Below the pieces are notes generated by a model, which saw only the letters and a program-made list of their open reading frames with translations, was not told the DNA's origin and did not search any database. From assembly GCF_026339875.1 (NCBI RefSeq), contig NZ_JAPEPZ010000001.1, forward strand, positions 1,426,001-1,490,000: DNA of 64,000 nucleotides, read 5' to 3'. The stretch is from Streptomyces sp. NBC_01571 (GTDB lineage: Bacteria > Actinomycetota > Actinomycetes > Streptomycetales > Streptomycetaceae). Made by a program: the position numbers and the translations under genes. Below, piece by piece: positions 33,594-42,003 of this stretch; position 1 is the first letter of the stretch; every line of letters begins with the position of its first letter.

Positions 33594-34217
33594 ATGACCG
33601 GGACGACGGCCGCCACCGGCCAGCGGGCGGACATGGTGCGCAATCGACGCCTGCTGCTGGAGGCCGCGACGGCGGCGTTCGCGGAGCGCGGGGTCGAGGT
33701 GTCGATCGGCGAGATCGCCCAACGCGCCGGCCTCGCCAAGGGCACCGTGTTCCGGCACTTCGCCTCCAAGGAGGAACTGCTCGCGGCGATCACGCTCCAG
33801 ATGCTCGACCAGCTCATCCGCGCGGCGAAGCGGCTGCTGGCAGCCGACGACGCGGCAGCGGCGCTACGGGAATTCATGACCGACGGGGTCGAACTGCTCG
33901 CCGCCGACCGCGCGTTCTGCGAAGTGATCGGACGTCCCTCGCTCCAGCATTCCGGCGTGCGGGACACGATCGGCGATCTCTGCGAGGCGGCCGAGGCACT
34001 CACCGCCCGGGCGCGCGAGCAGGGCGCCGTCCGCGGCGACGTCACGGGAACGGACGTGGTGCTGCTCCTCGGCGGCATCCACCAGACCGCGGCGCCCCTG
34101 CTGGCCACGCAGCCACAGGCGTGGCGCCGCTACCTCGAACTGGCTCTCGACGGCCTGCGGGCCACCGACGCCGGCCCCCTGCCACAGCCACCGCCCGGAC
34201 GCCCGCGCCTCACCTGA
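33594..34217 (+). CDS. TetR family transcriptional regulator
   Basis: 207 residues. The DNA-binding domain spans RRLLLEAATAAFAERGVEV and GEIAQRAGLAKGTVFRHFASKEELL. The C-terminal domain is of the TetR_C type seen in actinobacteria and has no recognisable ligand signature. GAGGAGG precedes the ATG. The twin ATGACC-N4-GGTCAT sites in the divergent gap make autoregulation and control of the neighbouring SDR likely. Confidence 0.92.
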   Translation: MTGTTAATGQRADMVRNRRLLLEAATAAFAERGVEVSIGEIAQRAGLAKGTVFRHFASKEELLAAITLQMLDQLIRAAKRLLAADDAAAALREFMTDGVELLAADRAFCEVIGRPSLQHSGVRDTIGDLCEAAEALTARAREQGAVRGDVTGTDVVLLLGGIHQTAAPLLATQPQAWRRYLELALDGLRATDAGPLPQPPPGRPRLT

Positions 34218-34253
34218 CCCGCGGCGCCCGGTCCTGATCCGGAGCCGGGAACG

Positions 34254-34280
34254 TGTCACATACACCGGTGGTGTCCGGTC
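34254..34280 (+). promoter_or_regulatory. ECF41-type promoter P2 (cupin gene)
   Basis: TGTCACA (34254-34260), 16 bp, GGTC (34277-34280), preceded by CC. The start codon is 47 bp downstream. Confidence 0.75.
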
Positions 34281-34327
34281 TCTCCTGTGGGACGTAGCGC
34301 AACCAACGTGGGAAAGGGATGGTCGGC

Positions 34328-34816
34328 ATGTCGTACCCGAAGCAGGTGTACATGGGAGATGACGGCGAGATCAACGCGGACTTCCGATCGGCGAAGACTC
34401 CACCGAACGTCGGCACGGCCGGCGGTGACGCCATCCACTACCTGGCGACCACGGCCACCACGCACGGCGAATTCGGACTGTACCGAGTCGAGATGCGCCC
34501 GCACGCGGGTGGACCCAGGACCCACTTCCACAAGACCATCTCGGAGTCCTTCTTCATCCTCAACGGCACGGTTCGTCTCTTCGACGGCGCGCGGTGGACC
34601 GACGCCCGGCAGGGCGACTTCCTCCATGTGCCGCAGGGCGGACTGCACGCGTTCCGCAACGACTCCGACTCACCGGCCGACATGCTCCTGCTCTTCACCC
34701 CGGGAGCACCGCGCGAGGAGTACTTCGAGAAACTCTCGCAGCTCGCGGACGCCACGGACGAGGAGCGCGCCGAGTTCCTCGTCGAGCACGACTCGTACTT
34801 CGTGGAACAGCCGTAG
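34328..34816 (+). CDS. Cupin domain protein (P2 regulon member)
   Basis: 162 residues. The first cupin motif is GGPRTHFHKTISESFFILNG (two His and a Glu as metal ligands) and the second QGDFLHVPQGGLHAFRND. Probably a metal-dependent cytoplasmic enzyme or sensor, substrate unknown. ATG at 34328 and ATG at 34319 are both possible; GGGA is 8 bp before the former. An ECF41-type promoter stands in front. Confidence 0.87.
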   Translation: MSYPKQVYMGDDGEINADFRSAKTPPNVGTAGGDAIHYLATTATTHGEFGLYRVEMRPHAGGPRTHFHKTISESFFILNGTVRLFDGARWTDARQGDFLHVPQGGLHAFRNDSDSPADMLLLFTPGAPREEYFEKLSQLADATDEERAEFLVEHDSYFVEQP

Positions 34817-34850
34817 GAGCCGTCCCCGGCCCTCGCCGCCCCGCCGCGGA

Positions 34851-35294
34851 TCAGCCCCCGGGGCGCGGTGCGCGCAGGTGAGCCCGCCGCGCCAGTTCCT
34901 CCTCGTCGACCAGCGTGAGCATCGGCATGCCCGGCGCGCAGAGCATGGTCACGACGAAACGGCACGGCGCGTCCGTGCGGGCGTTTCCGTCCTGGTAATG
35001 GATGACGTCTCCGCCCGGCTCCCAGAACGTCTCGCCGGCCTTGACGACCCGCTCCGGTTCGCCTTCGAGCTCGAAGCGCACCTCGCCCTCGATCGCGTAG
35101 CCGAAGGCCGGTCCCGAGTGGCGGTGCGGAGGGGTACCGGGGTCACCGGGCGGCCACTGGACGAGGATCGTCATCCCCGAGGCGCCCTCGGGGATGTGGG
35201 GCGGTTCGACGTCCTGCAGGACCGTCACCGCCGTCTTCCACGCCTCGGAACGCGGGCTGTCCGGCGTCTCGCCCGACGAGTCGTTGTTCGACAC
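34851..35294 (-). CDS. Cupin domain protein
   Basis: 147 residues. Cupin motif 1 is TPPHRHSGPAFGYAIEGEV and motif 2 is FWEPGGDVIHYQD, the standard metal-binding layout. GTG at 35294 fits a GGGGGT site. It is divergent from the ECF41 sigma gene (173 bp) and convergent with the other cupin gene. No TGTCACA motif precedes it. Confidence 0.85.
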   Translation of the reverse strand: MSNNDSSGETPDSPRSEAWKTAVTVLQDVEPPHIPEGASGMTILVQWPPGDPGTPPHRHSGPAFGYAIEGEVRFELEGEPERVVKAGETFWEPGGDVIHYQDGNARTDAPCRFVVTMLCAPGMPMLTLVDEEELARRAHLRAPRPGG

Positions 35295-35467
35295 TCCGAC
35301 CCCCTCCGTGCTGGTCCGCGGTGACGGTGACCGTCGCTGATCAAGCGTGCACGGGTCCGATGGGGAGCACAACACGAGGCGTAGGCGGCAGGGCAGGACG
35401 CGTGGCTCCACCACGCGCCCCGCGGTGCCGGCCGGTAAAATGGGGGACCCGAACCTGAAGGAGATCC

Positions 35468-36364
35468 ATGTCCGCCGGGGATGACGCAGACTCCCTCGAC
35501 CGGGCGACGAGGGATTTCGTCGCGGCCCGTCCCCAGCTCTTCGGGATCGCGTACCGCGTGCTCGGCAGCGCCGTGGAGGCCGAGGACATCGTGCAGGAGG
35601 CCTGGCTGCGGTGGCAGAGCACCGACCGCACCGACATCCGCGAGCCGGCGGCCTTCCTGGCCACGGTCACCGCCCGCCTGGCCATCAACCTCGCGCAGTC
35701 CGCCAGGGTACGGCGTGAGACGTACATCGGGCCCTGGCTGCCGGAACCGGTAGACACCAGCCTCGACCCCCAACTGGGCGCGGAACGGGCCGAGGCACTC
35801 GACCTGGCCGTCCTCTTCCTCCTGGAGAAACTGAACCCGGTGGAACGGGCCGCCTACGTCCTGCGGGAAGCCTTCGCCTACCCGTACGGACAGATCGCCG
35901 ACATCCTCGAGACCAGCGAGGCCAACACGCGACAACTGGTCAGCCGCGCCCGCAAACACCTCTCCGCGGAACGCAAGGAGCCCGTCAGTCCCGACGCCCA
36001 CCGCAGGCTGCTGGAGGTCTTCCTCGTCGCGGCACAGACCGGCAGCCTCTCGGCGCTCGAGGAAGTACTCAGCGCCGACGTGGTCAGCTACGCCGACGGC
36101 GGAGGCATCCGCGGGGCCTCCAAGATCCCGGTCGTCGGCCGCCCCCACGTCAGCAAATACCTCGTCGCCTTCGCCCCGCGGTTCTGGCCCGGGACGGACA
36201 TCCGCTGGGTCGAGAGCAACGGCAGCCCGGCCGTCCTCGTCTCCTCCCACGGAAACCCCGTCGTCCTGCTCTCCGTGGACGCCTCGGAACACGGCATCGA
36301 ACGCATCATGTGGGTCATGAACCCCGACAAACTCGGCCCCTACGCGGCTTCGTTGAGCGCCTGA
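35468..36364 (+). CDS. ECF41 family RNA polymerase sigma factor (SigJ-like)
   Basis: 298 residues. Sigma-2 lies at about 17-80 (FGIAYRVLGSAVEAEDIVQEAWLRW) and sigma-4 at about 108-165 (NPVERAAYVLREAF, YGQIADILETSEANTRQLVSRAR). Between and after them are the ECF41 signatures: WLPEP at 90-94, DGGG at 210-213 and NPDKL near the end, in a SnoaL-like C-terminal domain that both activates and restrains the sigma in this family. No anti-sigma gene is needed. It is the probable driver of the seven TGTCACA-N16-GGTC promoters nearby. Its own upstream region has no such motif. Confidence 0.93.
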   Translation: MSAGDDADSLDRATRDFVAARPQLFGIAYRVLGSAVEAEDIVQEAWLRWQSTDRTDIREPAAFLATVTARLAINLAQSARVRRETYIGPWLPEPVDTSLDPQLGAERAEALDLAVLFLLEKLNPVERAAYVLREAFAYPYGQIADILETSEANTRQLVSRARKHLSAERKEPVSPDAHRRLLEVFLVAAQTGSLSALEEVLSADVVSYADGGGIRGASKIPVVGRPHVSKYLVAFAPRFWPGTDIRWVESNGSPAVLVSSHGNPVVLLSVDASEHGIERIMWVMNPDKLGPYAASLSA

Positions 36365-36393
36365 AGACGTTCTGTCACAAGCCTCCCCACGGG

Positions 36394-36420
36394 TGTCACA
36401 AGCGGGGTGGGCTCTCGGTC
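36394..36420 (+). promoter_or_regulatory. ECF41-type promoter P3 (Ohr gene)
   Basis: TGTCACA (36394-36400), 16 bp, GGTC (36417-36420), preceded by C. A second TGTCACA at 36373 has no matching -10. The predicted leader before the Ohr start codon is about 200 nt. Confidence 0.7.
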
Positions 36421-36627
36421 AACCCACTGGCGGAGACCTGGGGCTTGCCCATGACACAAAGGCGCGGGACACATGGCACTTGGCGCATCCGGCTCGTCGG
36501 GCTCCGCCCGGGGCCGGACCTCTCGCACGGGCCCTCGGCACGAGGTGACCCCGGCGTGCACCCGCCCTCCCGCGACGGTGCCGACTCCACGTCCGGCGGC
36601 GTACGACGACGTCCACGGAGCCATGCG

Positions 36628-37125
36628 GTGACCGACGGATTCCGGTTGCCCCCGCCGTCCGCCGCCGAGGAGTTCGACGGGGAGTCCTTCGCTCCCCTCT
36701 ACACCACGACGGTGACCGCGAGTGGGGGGACAGCCCGTCACGGACGGGTCTCGGGAAGGGCCCGCTCGGCCGACGGGGTGCTGGACCTCGATCTCCGCAT
36801 GCCCGCCGAGCTGGGAGGAGACGGCCGGGGAACGAACCCCGAGCAGTTGTTCGCCGCAGCCTTCGCCGTCTGCTTCCACGGCGCGCTCAGCCTGGTGGCA
36901 CGCCACGCGGCGATCGACCCCGCCGCGATCTCCGTGGAGGCGACCGTCGCCCTCGGGCGGGACCCGGGGGACATCGGCTACCTGCTCCACGTCGACCTCG
37001 TGGTGAGGTGGCCCGGCGTCGACCCCGAGGCGGCCGCTCCGCTGCTCGCGAAGGCCGATTCCCTGTGTCCCTACACGAAGATGGCCTGGCGGGGGACGCC
37101 GACATCCATCACCTTCTCGTCATAG
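36628..37125 (+). CDS. Ohr/OsmC family peroxiredoxin
   Basis: 165 residues. The two catalytic cysteines of the Ohr type are Cys82 (AFAVCFHGAL) and Cys147 (SLCPYTKM), and Glu72 sits in TNPEQLFAAAF. It reduces organic hydroperoxides, probably with lipoyl or other dithiols. GTG at 36628 is chosen (GGAG 7 bp upstream), leaving a short N-terminal extension; an in-frame ATG at 36451 would add a Arg/Pro-rich 59-residue stretch not typical of the family. P3 stands before it. Confidence 0.88.
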   Translation: MTDGFRLPPPSAAEEFDGESFAPLYTTTVTASGGTARHGRVSGRARSADGVLDLDLRMPAELGGDGRGTNPEQLFAAAFAVCFHGALSLVARHAAIDPAAISVEATVALGRDPGDIGYLLHVDLVVRWPGVDPEAAAPLLAKADSLCPYTKMAWRGTPTSITFSS

Positions 37126-37241
37126 CCGGGACATCGGCCGCCTGTTCGGCACCACCGCCGGCCCCGGGTTCCTCATACGATGCGCGTCGCGTGTGGTGAC
37201 CGTCTGCGCGCGACCCGCTGCAGGGCCCGGACGAATGAAGG

Positions 37242-37268
37242 TGTCACAAACTCCGGGACGGCCTGGTC
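37242..37268 (+). promoter_or_regulatory. ECF41-type promoter P4 (flavoprotein gene)
   Basis: TGTCACA (37242-37248), 16 bp, GGTC (37265-37268), 34 bp before the start codon. The base before GGTC is T rather than C. Confidence 0.75.
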
Positions 37269-37302
37269 GTAGTGATGACACCCCAGGCGATCGGAGCAAA
37301 CC

Positions 37303-39033
37303 GTGGTCATCACCGAACGACGTCTCTCCACCATGGTGCTGGTGATCGGCACCGGAGGAGCCGGACTGCGAGCGGCCATCGAACTGGCCGAGGCCGGCGT
37401 CGACGTCCTCGCGGTCGGCAAGCGTCCGAAGGAGGACGCCCACACGGCACTCGCGGCCGGAGGGATCAACGCGGCGCTGTCCACGATGGATCCCGAGGAC
37501 AGCTGGCAGCAGCACGCGGCGGACACCCTCAAGGAGAGCTATCTTCTCGCCGATCCTCGGACGACCCGGATCGTCACCCAGGGCGCCGCCCGGGGAATCG
37601 ACGATCTGGAACGCTACGGCATGGCCTTCGCCAGGGAAGAGGACGGCCGGATCAGCCAACGCTTCTTCGGCGCCCACAAGTTCCGGCGGACCGCCTTCGC
37701 CGGCGACTACACCGGCCTGGAGATCCAGCGCACCCTCATCAGACGCGCCGACCAGCTCGGCATCCCCGTACTCGACGGCGTGTACATCACCCGGCTCCTG
37801 GTCCACGACGGCGCCGTCTTCGGCGCCTACGGCTTCGACCTCACCGACGGAACGCGCTACCTGATCCACGCCGACGCCGTCATTCTCGCCGCGGGCGGTC
37901 ACACCCGCATCTGGCGTCGTACGTCGTCACGGCGCGACGAGAACACGGGCGACTCCTTCCGTCTGGCGGTGGAGGCAGGGGCCCGTCTGCGCGACCCCGA
38001 GCTGGTCCAGTTCCACCCGTCCGGGATCATCGAACCGGAGAACGCGGCCGGCACCCTGGTCAGCGAGGCCGCTCGGGGCGAGGGCGGAATACTGCGCAAC
38101 GCGCTCGGAGAGCGGTTCATGTCCCGCTACGACCCCGTCCGTATGGAGCTGTCCACCCGCGACCGTGTCGCCCTGGCCTCCTACACGGAGATCAAGGAAG
38201 GGCGAGGGACACCCAGCGGAGGGGTGTGGCTCGACGTCTCCCATCTGCCCCGGCAGACGATCATGACGCGGCTCCCCCGCGTCTACCAGACCCTGCTGGA
38301 TCTGCAGATGCTGGACATCACCCGTGAGCCGATCGAGATCGCGCCCACGGCGCACTACTCGATGGGCGGGGTGTGGGTGCGCCCCGAGGACCACAGCACC
38401 GACGTCCGCGGCCTGTACGCCATCGGCGAGGCGTCGAGCGGGCTGCACGGCGCCAACCGCCTGGGCGGCAACAGTCTCATCGAGCTGCTGGTCTTCGGCC
38501 GCATCACGGGGCAGGCGGCCGCCGCCTACTCGCGATCGCTCACCGCGCACACGCGGTCGGCGACTGCCACCGCGCACGCCCGCGCGGAGATCGACGACCT
38601 CCTCGCCGCCGACGGGCCGGAGAACGTCCGCGCCCTGCAGCGTGCCGTCCGCAACACCATGACCGAGCACGCGGGAGTCGTACGCGACGAAGAAGGCCTG
38701 CGGGCCGGGCTGGCGGAGCTCGCGGCGATCGAGGAGAGGATGGAGAAGGTCGGCGTCCACCCGGACATTGCCGGCTACCAGGACCTCGCGCACGCCTTCG
38801 ACCTCATGTCCGCCGCCCTGGCGGCCCGTGCCACCCTCGAGGCGGCACTGGAGCGTCGCGAGACACGCGGCTGTCACAACCGCAGTGACTATCCCGACCT
38901 CGATCCCGCTCTGCAGGTCAATCTCGTGTGGTCGCCGACGACCGGCATCACCCACGAGAGCATTCCGGCCATCCCTGAAGAGATCTCCTCTCTGATGGAG
39001 GAGGTCTCGACCGAGGGAAAGCTCGCCGAATGA
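37303..39033 (+). CDS. Stand-alone fumarate reductase/succinate dehydrogenase-type flavoprotein
   Basis: 576 residues. The FAD site is VIGTGGAGLRAAIELAE; His47 in AHTALAAGG matches the residue that carries covalent FAD in SdhA/FrdA, unlike L-aspartate oxidase. Further motifs are HPSGI, TAHYSMGGVWV and GANRLGGNSLIELLVFG. The C-terminal helical part is also present. It would interconvert fumarate and succinate or a similar pair. There is no iron-sulfur or membrane subunit gene beside it, so its electron partner is unclear. GTG at 37303 has GGAG 7 bp upstream. A 56-aa ORF overlaps its stop. Confidence 0.87.
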   Translation: MVITERRLSTMVLVIGTGGAGLRAAIELAEAGVDVLAVGKRPKEDAHTALAAGGINAALSTMDPEDSWQQHAADTLKESYLLADPRTTRIVTQGAARGIDDLERYGMAFAREEDGRISQRFFGAHKFRRTAFAGDYTGLEIQRTLIRRADQLGIPVLDGVYITRLLVHDGAVFGAYGFDLTDGTRYLIHADAVILAAGGHTRIWRRTSSRRDENTGDSFRLAVEAGARLRDPELVQFHPSGIIEPENAAGTLVSEAARGEGGILRNALGERFMSRYDPVRMELSTRDRVALASYTEIKEGRGTPSGGVWLDVSHLPRQTIMTRLPRVYQTLLDLQMLDITREPIEIAPTAHYSMGGVWVRPEDHSTDVRGLYAIGEASSGLHGANRLGGNSLIELLVFGRITGQAAAAYSRSLTAHTRSATATAHARAEIDDLLAADGPENVRALQRAVRNTMTEHAGVVRDEEGLRAGLAELAAIEERMEKVGVHPDIAGYQDLAHAFDLMSAALAARATLEAALERRETRGCHNRSDYPDLDPALQVNLVWSPTTGITHESIPAIPEEISSLMEEVSTEGKLAE

Positions 39034-39200
39034 CAGGTGAGGGCCTGGCCGGGGCACGGGAGGGCGCGTCGGTGGTGATCGACGTGTCCGTGTCCGACTC
39101 CCCCTTGGGCGCCCCCTTCGAGGAGACCACACTCGTGCCCGGGTCCGACGCGGAGAACGCCGGGACGCGCTTCGTCGAACGGCCCCCGCACCAGCGGTGA
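39030..39200 (+). CDS. Small ORF coupled to the flavoprotein gene
   Basis: 56 residues, from ATG at 39030, which overlaps the flavoprotein stop as ATGA, to TGA at 39198-39200, directly before a strong terminator. It is acidic with no cysteines or membrane segment, and includes VVIDVSVSDSPLGAPFEETT. I do not recognise a family. Overlap and terminator position support it being real and translated together with the flavoprotein; it could be a small accessory subunit. Unverified. Confidence 0.5.
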   Translation: MTGEGLAGAREGASVVIDVSVSDSPLGAPFEETTLVPGSDAENAGTRFVERPPHQR

Positions 39201-39207
39201 TTCCAGT

Positions 39208-39234
39208 GGGCCCCTGTCGACAAGACAGGGGCCC
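39208..39234 (+). terminator. Terminator of the flavoprotein operon
   Basis: GGGCCCCTGTC (39208-39218) pairs perfectly with GACAGGGGCCC (39224-39234) around the loop GACAA. It lies 7 bp after the small ORF stop. Confidence 0.9.
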
Positions 39235-39341
39235 CGCCCTTGCCGCGGCAGCCTCACCCCACGCAGGCACGGACCCTGTCTGAGCCCTCCTTTTCCGAAT
39301 CGCCCCCCTACGAGATCCCCGCGCGGAAGAATCGGCACGAC

Positions 39342-39938
39342 ATGTTCCACCCCAAGGAAGCCACCGTTTTCCGTCCCGCTCCCCACGAGGAGCCGACCGG
39401 CGTCTACCTCATCGACCCGGTCCGCAGTGCGATCGGCTTCTCCGCCCGACGCGCCATGATCGCCGACGTACGCGGGCACTTCACCGCGTTCGAGGGGCTC
39501 CTCAAGCTCGACGGAGCCCGTCCCACCCGCTCCGAGGCCTACCTCAGTGTCCAGACGGGCAGCGTGGACACGGGGTCCCGGGAGCGCGACGCACACGTCA
39601 CCGGACCGGAGTTCCTGGACGCCGAGACGTTTCCTCTCATGAGCTTCCGTTCCACCGGAGTCCTCGACGCCGGTGACGATCGGCTCCGGCTGGCGGGGTG
39701 CCTCCGGATCAAGGACGGCGAGCTCCCTGTCCATCTCGACCTCGAGTTCCGTGCGCCGAGCCGGGACGCGTACGGACGCGACCGAGTCGGCTGCGAAGGT
39801 ACGGTCACCCCGCGGCGCTCCGCCCCTGGCCCCGACGGCAATCCCGCTCCGGGACCAGGGGGACTCCTGATCAGCGACAGGGTGCGGCTGATCCTCGACC
39901 TCTCCGCCGTACGGACACGGCCGTGTCAGCCTCTGTGA
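39342..39938 (+). CDS. YceI family protein
   Basis: 198 residues with the YceI lipocalin-like barrel: YLIDPVRSAIGFSARRAMIADVRGHFTAF at the start, HVTGPEFLDAETFPLMSF in the middle and a hydrophobic final strand. YceI-like proteins bind polyprenyl chains and may carry isoprenoid quinones. No signal peptide is seen. It sits between respiratory-type genes, so a quinone-related role is attractive but inferred. No clear promoter was found. The end overlaps the convergent cytochrome b gene by 13 bp. Confidence 0.85.
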   Translation: MFHPKEATVFRPAPHEEPTGVYLIDPVRSAIGFSARRAMIADVRGHFTAFEGLLKLDGARPTRSEAYLSVQTGSVDTGSRERDAHVTGPEFLDAETFPLMSFRSTGVLDAGDDRLRLAGCLRIKDGELPVHLDLEFRAPSRDAYGRDRVGCEGTVTPRRSAPGPDGNPAPGPGGLLISDRVRLILDLSAVRTRPCQPL

Positions 39939-41551
39939 TCACCGGTGAGCGCCTTGTACTCCTGCGCCGTCGGCTTGGTGATCTGCGCGCCCTCGCCGTA
40001 GAAACGCCGGCTGAGCCGGGCGCGCAGTCGCTGGGCCGGGCGCGATCCGGCAGCAGGCTCTTCCCCGTCGCCCGTTCCGCCGGGACCGATCGGCCGGTAC
40101 TGCTCGTGCTGGGTGAGGACGTGCAGTCGTTCTTGGCTGAGCGGCTCGTGCACCTCGACGAACTCACCGTGCGGCAGACGCCTGATCGTGCCGGTCTCGC
40201 GTCCGTGCAGGACTTCGTCGCGGTCCGCGCGCTGGAGACCCAGCGCCCACCGTCGTGCTACGGCGTAGGCGGCGGGGGGCACGACGAACAGGGCGATGCG
40301 CACCGCCCACGTCACTGATTCGACCCCGACGTGCAGGCGAACGGCGATGATGTCGTTCGCGGCTCCGACGAGGGCCACCAGATAGAAGCTGATCCATGCC
40401 ACGCCGAGGCCCGCTCGCACCGGGCGGTTGCGCGGCCTGTCGAGGACGTGCTGGTCACGATCGTCGCCCGTCACCCATGCCTCGAGGAACGGGTACGCGC
40501 CCATGGCGACGAAGAGTCCGGCTCCCACCAGCAGCGGGACCAGGTTGTCGAGAGCCAGTGTGTGGCCCCAGAAGTCGACTTCCCAGCCCGGCATGACGCG
40601 CAGGAGCCCGTCGGCCACACCCATGTACCAGTCGGGTTGGGACCCCGCCGAGACCTGGTCGGCGCGATGGGGGCCGTACTGCCAGACGGGGTTGATCTGC
40701 GCGAAGGCGGCGACGAGGAGTATGCCGCCGGCGACCAGGAAGAAGAATCCCGCGGACTTCACGGCACGCACCTTGAACGGAAGGCCCACGACGTTCCGGT
40801 TGTCGCGCCCCGCACCCGGATACTGGGTGTGCCTGTGGCGGAGGGCCAGGACCACATGCGCGACGACCAGCCCCACCATGAGGGCAGGGATGATCAGCAC
40901 GTGAAGGGTGTTGAAACGCGCGACCAGGTCGTCGCCCGGGAACTCACCCCCGAAAAGGAACATCGAGAGATACGTTCCGACGATGGGCACGGAGAGAATG
41001 GTTCCGTTCACGACCGCGAGGCCGGTCCCGGACAGCAGATCGTCCGGAAGGTCGTACCCTGTCAGGCCCGCGAACATTCCCAGGACCAACAGCAGGAAAC
41101 CGAAAACCCAGTTGAGCTCACGAGGCTTTCGGAACGCTCCGGTGAAGAACACCCGCAACATGTGGACCAGCATCGCGGCGACGAAGACCAGCGCCGCCCA
41201 GTGGTGGACCTGTCGGATGAGCAGGCCACCGCGTACGTCGAAGGAGATGTGCAGGGTCGAGTCGAACGCGTCCGACACCGTCTGCCCGCGCAGCGGGGCG
41301 TAACTGCCCTGATACGTCACCTCCTTCATCGACGGATGGAAGTACAGCGTGAGATACACGCCTGTGACGACGATGACGAGAAAGCTGTAGAGGCATATCT
41401 CGCCGAGCAGGAACGACCAGTGGTCCGGGAACGCTCTTCGCGCTCTCTCCCTGAGCCGACCGTGCACACCCAGGCGCCCGGAGGCCCAGTCGGCGATCCT
41501 TTCTCCTGCGGGACCTCGCCGCGCGGGCTTTTCCCGGCTCCCGTCGCTCAT
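39926..41551 (-). CDS. Solitary QcrB-type cytochrome b
   Basis: 541 residues, cytochrome b of the actinobacterial bc1 (bcc) type with 8-9 transmembrane helices. Heme ligand candidates are His116/117 and His130 in RQVHHWAALVFVAAMLVHML, and His217 and His232 in the fourth-helix region. The quinol-site motif is PDWY (306-309), as usual in actinobacteria. A hydrophilic C-terminal tail of about 130 residues follows. No QcrA (Rieske) or QcrC gene is near, so it is a paralog outside the main qcrCAB operon. An ECF41-type promoter reads into it. ATG at 41551. Confidence 0.9.
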   Translation of the reverse strand: MSDGSREKPARRGPAGERIADWASGRLGVHGRLRERARRAFPDHWSFLLGEICLYSFLVIVVTGVYLTLYFHPSMKEVTYQGSYAPLRGQTVSDAFDSTLHISFDVRGGLLIRQVHHWAALVFVAAMLVHMLRVFFTGAFRKPRELNWVFGFLLLVLGMFAGLTGYDLPDDLLSGTGLAVVNGTILSVPIVGTYLSMFLFGGEFPGDDLVARFNTLHVLIIPALMVGLVVAHVVLALRHRHTQYPGAGRDNRNVVGLPFKVRAVKSAGFFFLVAGGILLVAAFAQINPVWQYGPHRADQVSAGSQPDWYMGVADGLLRVMPGWEVDFWGHTLALDNLVPLLVGAGLFVAMGAYPFLEAWVTGDDRDQHVLDRPRNRPVRAGLGVAWISFYLVALVGAANDIIAVRLHVGVESVTWAVRIALFVVPPAAYAVARRWALGLQRADRDEVLHGRETGTIRRLPHGEFVEVHEPLSQERLHVLTQHEQYRPIGPGGTGDGEEPAAGSRPAQRLRARLSRRFYGEGAQITKPTAQEYKALTGDHRG

Positions 41552-41734
41552 GCCTCTACCACCGTTCACACATCGTTCAGGAGAATCGCGTTCGCCCCGG
41601 CGCGCTTCCCGTCTCCCAGGCAGCCGAGGACCTCGGCGAAGAGGGTCGGAGAATCCGGCGCGACCGGGTGCGAGAACGGGTCTCGTCACCGCACTTCCGG
41701 GATCGGCGGACACCCGGCCCGCTCCCACCCGTAT

Positions 41735-41761
41735 GACCGGGCGAGAAGCGTGGATGTGACA
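41735..41761 (-). promoter_or_regulatory. ECF41-type promoter P5 (cytochrome b)
   Basis: Minus strand: TGTCACA (41761-41755), 16 bp, GGTC (41738-41735), context CCGGTCAT. It points to the cytochrome b gene; the leader is about 175 nt. Confidence 0.72.
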
Positions 41762-41775
41762 CGCACGGAGGCTCA

Positions 41776-41802
41776 TGTCACAAGATCCGGGCCTGCCCGG
41801 TC
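41776..41802 (+). promoter_or_regulatory. ECF41-type promoter P6 (ECF41-like gene)
   Basis: TGTCACA (41776-41782), 16 bp, GGTC (41799-41802), context CCGGTCAG. It reads toward the truncated ECF41-like gene. Confidence 0.72.
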
Positions 41803-42003
41803 AGAAGGTTGAGCCGAGAAATGAGAAATGGCGTGTCATTCACCAGGACTCCGCTGCCGGCCACCGAAATCACCGTCCGGGCACAGGCGTGTACGTGCCG
41901 GCCCCGAACCATCGGGCCGGAGATACCGCTCAAGGCCTCCGGAACCGCGAGGAGAAATTCTGTGCGGCCGTGTGACACGGCCGTCCGTGAGGGAGAATGC
42001 CGT

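Larger units (their letters stand above)
41552..42003. other. Divergent regulatory region with two ECF41-type promoters
   Basis: A 452-bp gap between cytochrome b and the truncated ECF41-like gene. Besides P5 and P6, whose TGTCACA boxes are only 14 bp apart, it holds a leader of about 195 nt before the plus-strand gene. I see no ORF with family features there. Confidence 0.7.

Noticed and set aside
36373..36379. TGTCACA 21 bp before P3
   Set aside because: No -10 match at 16-17 bp; the second copy at 36394 has one.
36451..36627. N-terminal extension of the Ohr protein from an in-frame ATG
   Set aside because: The stretch is Arg/Pro-rich and absent from the family. The GTG at 36628 has a good ribosome binding site.
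38872..38878. TGTCACA inside the flavoprotein gene
   Set aside because: No GGTC or CGTC at the right spacing, and it is coding sequence.
41971..41977. TGTGACA (minus-strand TGTCACA) in the leader of the ECF41-like gene
   Set aside because: No GGTC at 16 bp downstream on that strand, and no gene start to fit.
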